A DNA stretch of 64,000 nt from an uncultured Bacteroides sp. (GTDB taxonomy: Bacteria; Bacteroidota; Bacteroidia; Bacteroidales; Bacteroidaceae), in contig URYL01000001.1 in assembly GCA_900552075.1 (NCBI GenBank), positions 407,641 through 471,640 on the forward strand, written 5' to 3'. Shown in pieces: positions 8,072-15,436 of this stretch; position 1 is the stretch's first letter, and each line of letters opens with the position of its first letter. The notes below the pieces were generated by a model that was not told where the DNA came from, did not search any database, and saw only the letters and a program-made list of their open reading frames with translations. The position numbers and the translations under genes were made by a program.

Positions 8072-8926
8072 ATGATTCTTATTGCCGACAGTGGAGCTAC
8101 AAAAACTGACTGGTGCTTTGGTACTACTCTTCACCATAGCCAAATAGTCCAGACAGAAGGCATCAACCCATTTCATCAAGATGCAGACAAAATAAATCAA
8201 ATACTCCATAACGGATTATTGCCACAGCTCACTTGCCCTTCGTCCGACATTCAAGGCGTTTTCTTCTACGGAGCTGGATGTACACCCGAGAAAATAGAGA
8301 AATTAGCATCCATTTTTAACCAGCTGTTTCCTCATGCCGCGGTGGAAGTACACAGTGACCTGCTGGGAGCCGCACGGGCTTTGTGCCAACATCGGCCTGG
8401 AATCGCCTGCATTTTGGGCACGGGAGCCAACTCCTGCCTGTACGACGGAAAAGAAATCATACAAAACATTCCCCCGTTAGGATACATTTTAGGAGATGAA
8501 GGCAGCGGGGCGTATCTGGGAAAACGTTTCCTAAGCGACTGCCTCAAACAGCAGCTACCTGCCCATTTGCTGGAGGGACTGTTGAAAGAATACCAGCTGA
8601 CCTTGCCGGACATACTGGAAAGAGTTTACAGGCAACCCTTGGCCAACCGTTTTCTAGCCAGTCTTACACCTTATATATATAGGTATAAATCACAACCGGA
8701 GGTACATCACTTCCTGACTGACTGCTTCGCCGACTTCTTTCAGCGCAATGTACTCTCCTATCCCGGCTGCCACCAACTCCTGGTATCTTTCACCGGTTCC
8801 GTAGCGTGGTACTTCCGCTCGGAAATCGAGGAAACAGCCCGGAAACTGAACCTTCATACAGGGATTTTCGTCCAAGCGCCCATACAGGAATTGAAGCATT
8901 TTCACCTGCCCGAAAGAACGCTTTGA
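8072..8926 (+). CDS. BadF/BadG/BcrA/BcrD-type ATPase, N-acetylglucosamine kinase-like
   Basis: 284 residues of the ASKHA ATPase fold. The phosphate-1 motif is MILIADSGATKTDWCF; a central glycine motif GIACILGTGANSCLYDG is followed by GYILGDEGSGAYLGKR, which matches Bacteroidales proteins annotated as N-acetylglucosamine kinases of this family. FTGSVAWYF near the C-terminus is the third conserved glycine loop. It probably phosphorylates an amino sugar during cell-wall or glycan recycling. Its last codons (ERTL and the stop) lie inside the first unit of the palindrome array at 8916-9020, so the repeat has supplied or replaced the 3' end. Confidence 0.8.
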   Translation: MILIADSGATKTDWCFGTTLHHSQIVQTEGINPFHQDADKINQILHNGLLPQLTCPSSDIQGVFFYGAGCTPEKIEKLASIFNQLFPHAAVEVHSDLLGAARALCQHRPGIACILGTGANSCLYDGKEIIQNIPPLGYILGDEGSGAYLGKRFLSDCLKQQLPAHLLEGLLKEYQLTLPDILERVYRQPLANRFLASLTPYIYRYKSQPEVHHFLTDCFADFFQRNVLSYPGCHQLLVSFTGSVAWYFRSEIEETARKLNLHTGIFVQAPIQELKHFHLPERTL

Positions 8927-9019
8927 CGTTTCATATAAAACGCAAGTACGTTTTAATCTAAACGCAAGTGCGTTTCACCTAAAACGCAAGGACGTTTTGG
9001 TTCAAACGCAAGTACGTTT
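8916..9019. repeat. 22-bp-period palindrome array A (5 units)
   Basis: Five 16-bp units of form AAACG-N6-CGTTT begin at 8916 (variant GAACG), 8938, 8960, 8982 and 9004, exactly 22 bp apart. The centres are CTTTGA, CAAGTA, CAAGTG, CAAGGA and CAAGTA; the 6-bp spacers are CATATA, TAATCT, CACCTA and TGGTTC. The first unit contains the stop codon of the upstream kinase gene. Arrays B (32016) and C (59452) share core and period. Function unknown. Confidence 0.9.
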
Positions 9020-9093
9020 TAAAAAGCTTGGAAAATCCATTTATTTTCAATACCTTGCCAGTCCATATTTCACCTTTAATCGTCAGAATCATC

Positions 9094-9798
9094 ATGAAAA
9101 ATTTCAGAATTGAAGCCATCATCCTGGCTGTCGGACTCCTTCTGCTCGGAGTCTTCATCGAAAAAGGATTCAGCAAGTTTGCAGAGAAAGACCGTTGCGT
9201 TACCGTAAAAGGATTGGCAGAAATGGAAGTTCCGGCCAACAAGGTAACCTGGCCTTTGGTGTATAAAAGCCTGGGAAATGATTTGGGCAGACTGTATGAC
9301 GACATCAAACGTTCCAACCAGACCATCACGGGATTCCTGAAAGAAAAAGGGTTGACAGAACAGGAAATCAGCATCAACGCGCCGGAAATCATCGACCTGG
9401 CAGCCGAACGTTACGGGAACAACCAGAATCCGACCAACCGCTACAACGTGACCACCGTCATCACAGTCACCTCCGACAAGGTCGACCTCATCCGCGGGCT
9501 CATCAGCGAACAAGGAGAGTTGCTGAAACGGGGCATCGCCATCACCTCGGGCGAATACCAGTACCGGGTACAGTATGAATATACCGACCTGAACAAAGTA
9601 AAGCCCCAGATGATTGAAGAAGCCACCAAGAACGCCCGCGAAGCGGCTGAAAAGTTTGCCAAAGATTCCGGCAGCAGCCTCGGAAAAATCCGCCAGGCCA
9701 ACCAGGGACAGTTCAGCATCACCGACCGTGACCCTAATACGCCATACATCAAGAAAATACGTGTAGTCACGACCATCGACTACTCCCTTGAAAACTAA
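9094..9798 (+). CDS. SIMPL (DUF541) domain protein
   Basis: 234 residues from ATG 9094. It begins MKNFRIEAIILAVGLLLLGVFIEKG, a membrane anchor or uncleaved signal, then CVTVKGLAEMEVPANKVTWPLVYK, the start of the SIMPL domain, and ends DPNTPYIKKIRVVTTIDYSL. SIMPL proteins are periplasmic or membrane-anchored; their activity is poorly defined. An alternative TTG start at 9028 would put the translation start next to palindrome array A and before a likely promoter element near 9051, so 9094 is preferred. A strong terminator follows. Confidence 0.85.
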   Translation: MKNFRIEAIILAVGLLLLGVFIEKGFSKFAEKDRCVTVKGLAEMEVPANKVTWPLVYKSLGNDLGRLYDDIKRSNQTITGFLKEKGLTEQEISINAPEIIDLAAERYGNNQNPTNRYNVTTVITVTSDKVDLIRGLISEQGELLKRGIAITSGEYQYRVQYEYTDLNKVKPQMIEEATKNAREAAEKFAKDSGSSLGKIRQANQGQFSITDRDPNTPYIKKIRVVTTIDYSLEN

Positions 9799-9806
9799 AA
9801 AAATCC

Positions 9807-9851
9807 AAAATCCGGGAAACGAAGCTTCCACAAAGCCGTTTCCCGGATTTT
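9807..9851 (+). terminator. Terminator after SIMPL gene
   Basis: Arms 9807-9820 and 9838-9851 (core TCCGGGAAAC / GTTTCCCGGA) pair over 14 bp with a 17-nt loop, followed by T-rich sequence. Confidence 0.85.
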
Positions 9852-9911
9852 CCGTTTTTCCTTTCCCTCGAAAAAAAAGAACGAAGTATTTTAATATTCA
9901 GTATTTTATTA

Positions 9912-9919
9912 TACCTTTG
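9912..9919 (+). promoter_or_regulatory. -7 box of the rpsA promoter
   Basis: TACCTTTG matches TAnnTTTG, with TTTA at 9890-9893 as a weak -33 element 18 bp upstream. A leader of about 65 nt precedes the ATG. Confidence 0.55.
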
Positions 9920-9986
9920 CAGCCGATTTATATAAACAATATAAAGTCTAACACAATTAGTTATTTAAAAACAATTTTTTTATTTA

Positions 9987-11768
9987 ATGGAAAACTTAAA
10001 GAACATTGCTCCTCTTGAAGATTTCAACTGGGATGCGTATGAAAACGGTGATGCAACAACCAATGTAAGCAAGGAAGAACTTGAAAAAGCTTACGACAGC
10101 ACTTTGAACAAAGTAAACGACCGTGAGGTTGTAGACGGTACTGTCATCGCGATGAACAAACGTGAAGTGGTTGTAAACATCGGTTACAAATCAGACGGTA
10201 TCATTCCGTTGAGCGAATTCCGTTACAATCCGGATTTGAAAGTAGGTGACACTGTAGAAGTGTACATCGAAAACCAGGAAGACAAAAAAGGTCAGTTGAT
10301 CTTGTCTCACAAGAAAGCTCGCGCTACTCGTTCTTGGGATCGCGTAAACGCTGCGCTTGAAAACGAAGAAATTATCAAGGGTTACATCAAGTGCCGCACG
10401 AAGGGTGGTATGATTGTTGACGTATTCGGTATTGAAGCATTCTTGCCGGGTTCTCAGATTGATGTGAAACCTATCCGTGACTACGATGTATTCGTAGGCA
10501 AAACTATGGAATTCAAGGTGGTTAAAATCAACCAAGAATTCAAGAACGTGGTTGTTTCTCACAAGGCTCTTATCGAGGCTGAACTGGAACAGCAGAAGAA
10601 AGAAATTATCAGCAAACTGGAAAAAGGTCAGGTACTGGAAGGTACTGTCAAGAATATCACATCTTACGGTGTATTCATCGACTTGGGCGGCGTAGACGGT
10701 TTGATTCACATCACCGACTTGTCTTGGGGCCGTGTAAGCGATCCTCGCGAAGTGGTTCAGCTGGATCAGAAACTGAACGTAGTTATCTTGGACTTCGACG
10801 ACGAAAAGAAACGTATCGCTCTTGGCTTGAAGCAGTTGACTCCGCACCCATGGGATGCACTGGATCCTAACTTGAAGGTAGGCGACCACGTGAAAGGTAA
10901 AGTAGTCGTTATGGCTGACTACGGTGCATTCATCGAAATCGCTCCGGGCGTTGAAGGTCTGATTCACGTATCAGAAATGTCTTGGTCACAGCACCTGCGT
11001 TCTGCTCAGGACTTCATGAAAGTGGGCGACGAAGTAGAAGCTGTTATCCTGACTCTGGACCGCGAAGAACGCAAGATGTCTTTGGGTATCAAACAGCTGA
11101 AACCGGATCCATGGGAAACTATCGAAGAAAAATATCCTGTAGGTTCTAAGCACGTGGCTAAGGTTCGCAACTTCACTAACTTCGGTGTATTCGTAGAAAT
11201 CGAAGAAGGTGTTGATGGATTGATCCATATCTCTGACCTGTCTTGGACTAAGAAGATCAAACATCCTTCTGAATTCACTCAGATTGGTGCAGACATCGAC
11301 GTAGTAGTTTTGGAAATCGACAAGGAAAACCGTCGTCTGAGCTTGGGTCACAAGCAATTGGAAGACAATCCTTGGGATGTATTCGAAACAGTATTCACAG
11401 TAGGTTCTATCCACGAAGGAACTATCGTTGAAATGCTGGATAAGGGTGCTGTCGTAGCATTGCCTTACGGTGTAGAAGGTTTCGCAACTCCGAAACACTT
11501 GGTAAAAGAAGATGGTTCTCAGGCTCAGTTGGATGAAAAATTGCCGTTCAAAGTAATCGAATTCAACAAGGACGCTAAACGTATCATCGTTTCTCACAGC
11601 CGTATTTTCGAAGACGCTGCAAAAGCTGAAGAAAAGGCTGAAAAGAAAGCAAAGAAAACTTCTAAGAAGGAAGAAACTCCGATGATTCAGAACCAGGCTG
11701 CTTCTACCACTTTGGGTGACATCGATGCATTGGCTGCATTGAAGGAACAGCTGGAAGGTAAGAAATAA
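9987..11768 (+). CDS. rpsA: 30S ribosomal protein S1
   Basis: 593 residues. Six S1 RNA-binding repeats can be followed: GTVIAMNKREVVVNIGYKSD, IIKGYIKCRTKGGMIVDVFG, GTVKNITSYGVFIDLGGVDG, GKVVVMADYGAFIEIAPGVE, AKVRNFTNFGVFVEIEEGVD and GTIVEMLDKGAVVALPYGVE. Repeats 3 to 5 end in the canonical GLIHI/VSDLSW block. A Lys/Ala-rich stretch near residues 550-570 precedes the C-terminus. S1 binds mRNA leaders on the 30S subunit, important in Bacteroidetes that mostly lack Shine-Dalgarno sites. Codon use (GGT, GCT, CGT, AAC) is that of a highly expressed gene. It is a single-gene unit with promoter and terminator. Confidence 0.97.
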   Translation: MENLKNIAPLEDFNWDAYENGDATTNVSKEELEKAYDSTLNKVNDREVVDGTVIAMNKREVVVNIGYKSDGIIPLSEFRYNPDLKVGDTVEVYIENQEDKKGQLILSHKKARATRSWDRVNAALENEEIIKGYIKCRTKGGMIVDVFGIEAFLPGSQIDVKPIRDYDVFVGKTMEFKVVKINQEFKNVVVSHKALIEAELEQQKKEIISKLEKGQVLEGTVKNITSYGVFIDLGGVDGLIHITDLSWGRVSDPREVVQLDQKLNVVILDFDDEKKRIALGLKQLTPHPWDALDPNLKVGDHVKGKVVVMADYGAFIEIAPGVEGLIHVSEMSWSQHLRSAQDFMKVGDEVEAVILTLDREERKMSLGIKQLKPDPWETIEEKYPVGSKHVAKVRNFTNFGVFVEIEEGVDGLIHISDLSWTKKIKHPSEFTQIGADIDVVVLEIDKENRRLSLGHKQLEDNPWDVFETVFTVGSIHEGTIVEMLDKGAVVALPYGVEGFATPKHLVKEDGSQAQLDEKLPFKVIEFNKDAKRIIVSHSRIFEDAAKAEEKAEKKAKKTSKKEETPMIQNQAASTTLGDIDALAALKEQLEGKK

Positions 11769-11790
11769 TCTTTCTGAAAATAATATTCAA

Positions 11791-11825
11791 AAAGGGATTA
11801 CACGTATGTGTAATCCCTTTTTTTA
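11791..11825 (+). terminator. rpsA terminator
   Basis: AAAGGGATTACAC (11791-11803) pairs perfectly with GTGTAATCCCTTT (11808-11820) around a 4-nt loop, followed by T residues. Confidence 0.9.
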
Positions 11826-11869
11826 TGGTATCTTTACGCCGTAATTCTTAAACTTAAAAACAAGAAACA

Positions 11870-12145
11870 ATGATCAGACTAAACGTATTTATTCAAGTAG
11901 AAGAAAAAAACTACGACCAAGTAGTCACTGCAGCAAAAGAACTGGTAGCCGCATCCCTGAAAGACAACGGCTGTGTAGCATACGATTTGTTTCAGAGCAG
12001 CACCCGCAAGGATGTTCTGATGATTTGCGAAACATGGAAAGATACAGCTTCACTGACCGCTCACGAGCAGAGCGCTCACTTCACTACTCTGGTTCCTAAA
12101 ATCCAAGGACTGGCTGCCATGAAACTGGAAAAGTTTGAATTCTGA
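11870..12145 (+). CDS. Antibiotic biosynthesis monooxygenase (ABM/YgiN-like) domain protein
   Basis: 91 residues, a full single ABM domain: MIRLNVFIQVEE, LVAASLKDNGCVAYDLFQS, MICETWKDTASLTAHEQSAHF. This dimeric ferredoxin-like fold includes YgiN-type quinol monooxygenases and heme-degrading relatives. TATCTTTA at 11829-11836 is a near-match promoter element. The substrate is not predictable; quinol monooxygenase is the usual database label. Confidence 0.82.
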   Translation: MIRLNVFIQVEEKNYDQVVTAAKELVAASLKDNGCVAYDLFQSSTRKDVLMICETWKDTASLTAHEQSAHFTTLVPKIQGLAAMKLEKFEF

Positions 12146-12176
12146 GCAACAGTACTCTGAACTTCATAACAAAAAT

Positions 12177-12213
12177 AAATCCCACCCAATTCAGCAAGAA
12201 TCAGGTGGGATTT
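12177..12213. terminator. Hairpin terminator between convergent genes
   Basis: AAATCCCACC (12177-12186) pairs perfectly with GGTGGGATTT (12204-12213), loop 17 nt. It lies between the ABM gene and the convergent ThrE gene, so it can serve both. Confidence 0.75.
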
Positions 12214-12262
12214 GTTGTAGAAGCATATCGCTTCTATAGAATAAGATGAACGAATTTTCCAA

Positions 12263-13648
12263 TTACCATTCCACGAACTTACCACGTGCACGACGTTCTT
12301 TCAAGATTGCAGCCAAACGTTTGTTCTTGGATGACGCAATGAAACGACGACCAAAAATATTAGGAATGGCAACACCCAAAGCAATGCACATAATGACCAG
12401 TCCGGAATTTACACCACTCTCTATGGCCTTCATCAAAGGAGTAACCTGGTCAATGGTCTGCACATTCATATTGATCAATCCAAACAACATACGATACATC
12501 AAAACTCCTGGAATCATCGGAATAACCGATGGAATAGTCAGCACGTGATTAGGTACATGGAACCAGTGCACCGCCTTTATGGCAATCAGACTGACCAATA
12601 CAGAACCAGAGAAAGAACCGATTACAAGTCCCATGTCTAAACCAATATTATTGGTACTCGGTCCTAAATTGACAAAGTTACGCGTACAAACCGCAATGAT
12701 ACCCCCAATAGCTACCACCCACAGCAGACGACGCTGGATGTTGAATATCATCGAGAAACCCATAGCCGATATGGCAGCTGCAATGGCATATTCCCAATAT
12801 TTATGATGAGGAACCATACTGATAGTCGGGAAGAAATTATCGATGTGACAGAGTTTCACTGCAAACGCAATACCAAAAGCCATGGCTGCAACCATCAATA
12901 ATGTATTGACTGCCCGTACAATACCTACCTGAATGTAATTGTCGAGCATATCATCTACAAAATTAATCAAAGGTACACCCGGCACGATAAACAAAGCACA
13001 AGCCAGCAGCGGGTGCCAGGGAGTCGATGTCCATTCAGCCGGCAACAAAGTAGAAGCCCAGGCAATGATAGTAGCTACAAAAGCAGAAATAGCAATGCCC
13101 ATGTAATGATTCAAGCCAGATTCATTGCAAACCTGACGAAGACGCATACCCAATATAGCTGCAATGGAAGCATACAGAAACGCCATCCAGTCGCAGCCGA
13201 ACTGAATACAGAATCCTCCACACGCAAATCCGGCCCCAATTGCCACCTGCCAAGGAGTGTAGTTACGCTTTTTCTTACGGATTTTTTCCAGTTCTTCCTC
13301 ATACTGGTCCAAAGTATAATCCTGCTCAATGGCACGCCAGGAAAGTTTACTCACCTCCGAAATGGCCGTCATATTCACACCGTGACCCTCAATTCGCTGA
13401 AATTTAGTGAAAGAATAATCTCCGTCACTCACATTCACCATCAGCATCGTAAAACTGACATTGATATGGAGCTTCTCTTCAGGGATGCCAAGGTAAGCAG
13501 CCGTACGTTTCATGTTTCTTACAATACGGTTCGTATCGGCCAGACTCTCTACCAATAATTTCCCCGTACGCAACAATAAATCCACTCTACGATGCAGCAA
13601 CTGATCGTGAGCCTTTACAGTCGTCTCTAAATGTTCCTCTAATATCAT
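12263..13648 (-). CDS. Threonine/serine exporter family protein (ThrE, fused two-domain form)
   Basis: 461 residues. The N-terminal region (about 20-250) has the ThrE domain, which carries a hydrolase-like soluble part (LLLRTGKLLVESLADTNRIVRNM) and membrane segments including FIVPGVPLINFVDDML. The C-terminal half (about 260-430) holds the second ThrE_2-type membrane domain with VPSVIPMIPGVLMYRMLFGL. About ten membrane segments are expected. The fused architecture equals Corynebacterium ThrE. Amino-acid export is a family inference. A TAACTTTG box at 13673-13680 on the same strand lies 25 bp before the ATG. Confidence 0.88.
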   Translation of the reverse strand: MILEEHLETTVKAHDQLLHRRVDLLLRTGKLLVESLADTNRIVRNMKRTAAYLGIPEEKLHINVSFTMLMVNVSDGDYSFTKFQRIEGHGVNMTAISEVSKLSWRAIEQDYTLDQYEEELEKIRKKKRNYTPWQVAIGAGFACGGFCIQFGCDWMAFLYASIAAILGMRLRQVCNESGLNHYMGIAISAFVATIIAWASTLLPAEWTSTPWHPLLACALFIVPGVPLINFVDDMLDNYIQVGIVRAVNTLLMVAAMAFGIAFAVKLCHIDNFFPTISMVPHHKYWEYAIAAAISAMGFSMIFNIQRRLLWVVAIGGIIAVCTRNFVNLGPSTNNIGLDMGLVIGSFSGSVLVSLIAIKAVHWFHVPNHVLTIPSVIPMIPGVLMYRMLFGLINMNVQTIDQVTPLMKAIESGVNSGLVIMCIALGVAIPNIFGRRFIASSKNKRLAAILKERRARGKFVEW

Positions 13649-13672
13649 TTTGTTTACAGATTATTTCGGGCG

Positions 13673-13710
13673 CAAAGTTACGAAAAATATCAATTCTATT
13701 CGTACCTTTG
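13673..13710. promoter_or_regulatory. Divergent -7 boxes for thrE-like and YgbA-like genes
   Basis: On the minus strand TAACTTTG occupies 13673-13680; on the plus strand TACCTTTG occupies 13703-13710. Both fit TAnnTTTG and lie 24-25 bp before the respective ATG codons (13648 and 13734). Confidence 0.55.
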
Positions 13711-13733
13711 TAAACCGAAGTTACATATATTAT

Positions 13734-14048
13734 ATGAATAAACTTTCACGACGAGAAGAAGAAAAACAAACCGTAGAACAGATGATTCGGTTTTATTGCC
13801 GGCACAAAGAAGGAAACCCCACTCTTTGCAAGAACTGCAAAGAATTGTTGGATTATGCACATCAACGTTTGTCGCATTGTCCTTTTGGAGAACAGAAGAA
13901 AACCTGTCGCCAATGTCCGGTTCACTGCTATCGCCCGGAGATGAAACAGAGGATAAAAGAAGTCATGCGATATGCAGGTCCACGCATGCTATGGCATTAC
14001 CCACTTTGGACCCTCAAGCATCTGTGGAGAGAACGGTCCCACACATAA
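13734..14048 (+). CDS. YgbA_NO family (nitrous-oxide-stimulated promoter) Cys-rich protein
   Basis: 104 residues from ATG 13734. The pattern VEQMIRFYCRHK, then LCKNCKELLDYAHQRLSHCPFGE, CRQCPVHCYRPEMKQRI and MRYAGPRMLWHYP matches the E. coli YgbA family. Seven Cys (22, 32, 35, 49, 58, 61, 65) suggest a metal or iron-sulfur site. In enterobacteria the ygbA gene responds to nitric oxide through NsrR; that link is not shown here. An upstream in-frame codon at 13650 lies before the promoter box and is rejected as start. Confidence 0.85.
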   Translation: MNKLSRREEEKQTVEQMIRFYCRHKEGNPTLCKNCKELLDYAHQRLSHCPFGEQKKTCRQCPVHCYRPEMKQRIKEVMRYAGPRMLWHYPLWTLKHLWRERSHT

Positions 14049-14124
14049 ATTGTGGATTTTTTCCACAATAATCTGTAAAATTCCCCAATACTTCCTTACT
14101 GGACACAAGTGAAAGTAATCTGAT

Positions 14125-14155
14125 TTTCAGCATATAAAATAAATTTGTACCTTTG
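14125..14155 (+). promoter_or_regulatory. Promoter of the RND efflux operon
   Basis: TTTC at 14125-14128 and TACCTTTG at 14148-14155 with 19 bp between them. It overlaps a possible TTG codon at 14153, which excludes that codon as start. Confidence 0.6.
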
Positions 14156-14218
14156 GCACAAATCTTGTTGGCCATTTTAGAGATAATGGCATCTAAAACT
14201 ATAAAAAAAATTGAACTT

Positions 14219-15415
14219 ATGAAACGCTTTTTGACTAGGAAAGAATTAAAGGTAAAAAGAAAAGAAATGATTTACATGGTTATCGGCATCGCAGTCATTT
14301 TATCTCTCTATTTTATTTTTACCCGTGAAAAGAAACCCGCCCCTGAAATCCCAGTTGTTTCCGTCATGCCTGCCAGCCGGCAAAATGTACAAATATTCGG
14401 CGAATACGTAGGCCGTGTCCGCGCGCAACAGTTTGTAGAAGTACGTGCCCGTGTAGAAGGTTTTCTGGAACAAATGCTATTTGAAGAAGGTACCTCAGTC
14501 AAGCGGAATCAAGTATTGTTCATCATCAATCAAGACCAGTATCGCGCCAAAGCCGACAAAGTGCGTGCGCAATTAAAGAAGGATGAAGCACAGGCCCAGA
14601 AAGCCAAACGTGACCTGGAACGTATCCGCCCGCTTTATGAACAGAATGCAGCCAGCCAGCTGGACTTGGACAACGCAGTAGCGGCGTATGAGACAGCCGT
14701 TGCCAGTGTGGGAATGAGTAAAGCCGACTTGGAGCAGGCAGAACAGGAACTGGGCTATACTGTAGTACGCTCCCCGATTTCAGGAGAAATCAGTGAACGT
14801 CACGTCGATTTGGGAACCTTGGTCGGCAGCAGCGGAAAATCCCTGTTAGCTACCATCGTAAAGAGTGATACTATCCTTGTAGATTTCAGTATGACCGCAC
14901 TTGACTACCTGAAAAGCAAGGAAAGAAATGTCACCTTCGGACAGAAAGATTCTACCCGCTCTTGGCAGCCTACTGTCACCATCACTTTGCCGGACAACAG
15001 CGTCTATGAGCACAAGGGTCTGGTAGACTTTGCCGCTCCTCAGGTAAACCCGAAAACGGGTACTTTCTCCGTACGTGCCGAACTGGCCAATCCGGATCAT
15101 GTATTGCTCCCGGGACAGTTCACCAAAGTGAAAGTGTTGCTCGACGTACGTGAAAATGCGACAGTAGTTCCCCAAAAAGCCCTGATTATCGAAAAGGGAG
15201 GAGCACATATATTTGTCATGAGAAAGGATTCGACCGTAGAAAGACGTTTCATCGAACTCGGTCCTGAATTCGGTAATGATGTGGTAGTAGAACGTGGATT
15301 GGCTGCCGGAGAAATGATTGTGTACGAAGGCTTCCACAAACTGGCTCCGGGAATGAAGGTCTGTGTACAAGACCCTGCCCAACTTGAAAACGAAGCGAAA
15401 AAAGAGGAAGAATAA
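14219..15415 (+). CDS. RND efflux periplasmic adaptor subunit (membrane-fusion protein)
   Basis: About 398 residues from ATG 14219 (ATG 14186 also possible). A membrane anchor, MIYMVIGIAVILSLYFIFT, is followed by the barrel-sandwich segment (EVRARVEGFLEQMLFEEGTSVKRNQVLFIIN), a helical hairpin (KADKVRAQLKKDEAQAQKAKRDLERIRPLYEQNAASQLDLDNAVAAYETA), and the second half-lipoyl part YTVVRSPISGEISERHVDLGTLV. The C-terminal barrel includes LLPGQFTKVKVLL. Typical of AcrA/MexA adaptors bridging pump and channel. First gene of a three-gene operon, with 21 bp to the pump gene. Confidence 0.93.
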   Translation: MKRFLTRKELKVKRKEMIYMVIGIAVILSLYFIFTREKKPAPEIPVVSVMPASRQNVQIFGEYVGRVRAQQFVEVRARVEGFLEQMLFEEGTSVKRNQVLFIINQDQYRAKADKVRAQLKKDEAQAQKAKRDLERIRPLYEQNAASQLDLDNAVAAYETAVASVGMSKADLEQAEQELGYTVVRSPISGEISERHVDLGTLVGSSGKSLLATIVKSDTILVDFSMTALDYLKSKERNVTFGQKDSTRSWQPTVTITLPDNSVYEHKGLVDFAAPQVNPKTGTFSVRAELANPDHVLLPGQFTKVKVLLDVRENATVVPQKALIIEKGGAHIFVMRKDSTVERRFIELGPEFGNDVVVERGLAAGEMIVYEGFHKLAPGMKVCVQDPAQLENEAKKEEE

Positions 15416-15436
15416 TCCACCTAAACGAAATTACGC

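Noticed and set aside
8916..9020. CRISPR-like array (also at 32016 and 59452)
   Set aside because: Spacers are only 6 bp, the repeats are palindromes in both orientations, and no cas genes are present.
10191..10967. Long antisense reading frame across rpsA
   Set aside because: It is a by-product of codon bias in rpsA; the translation has no known motif.
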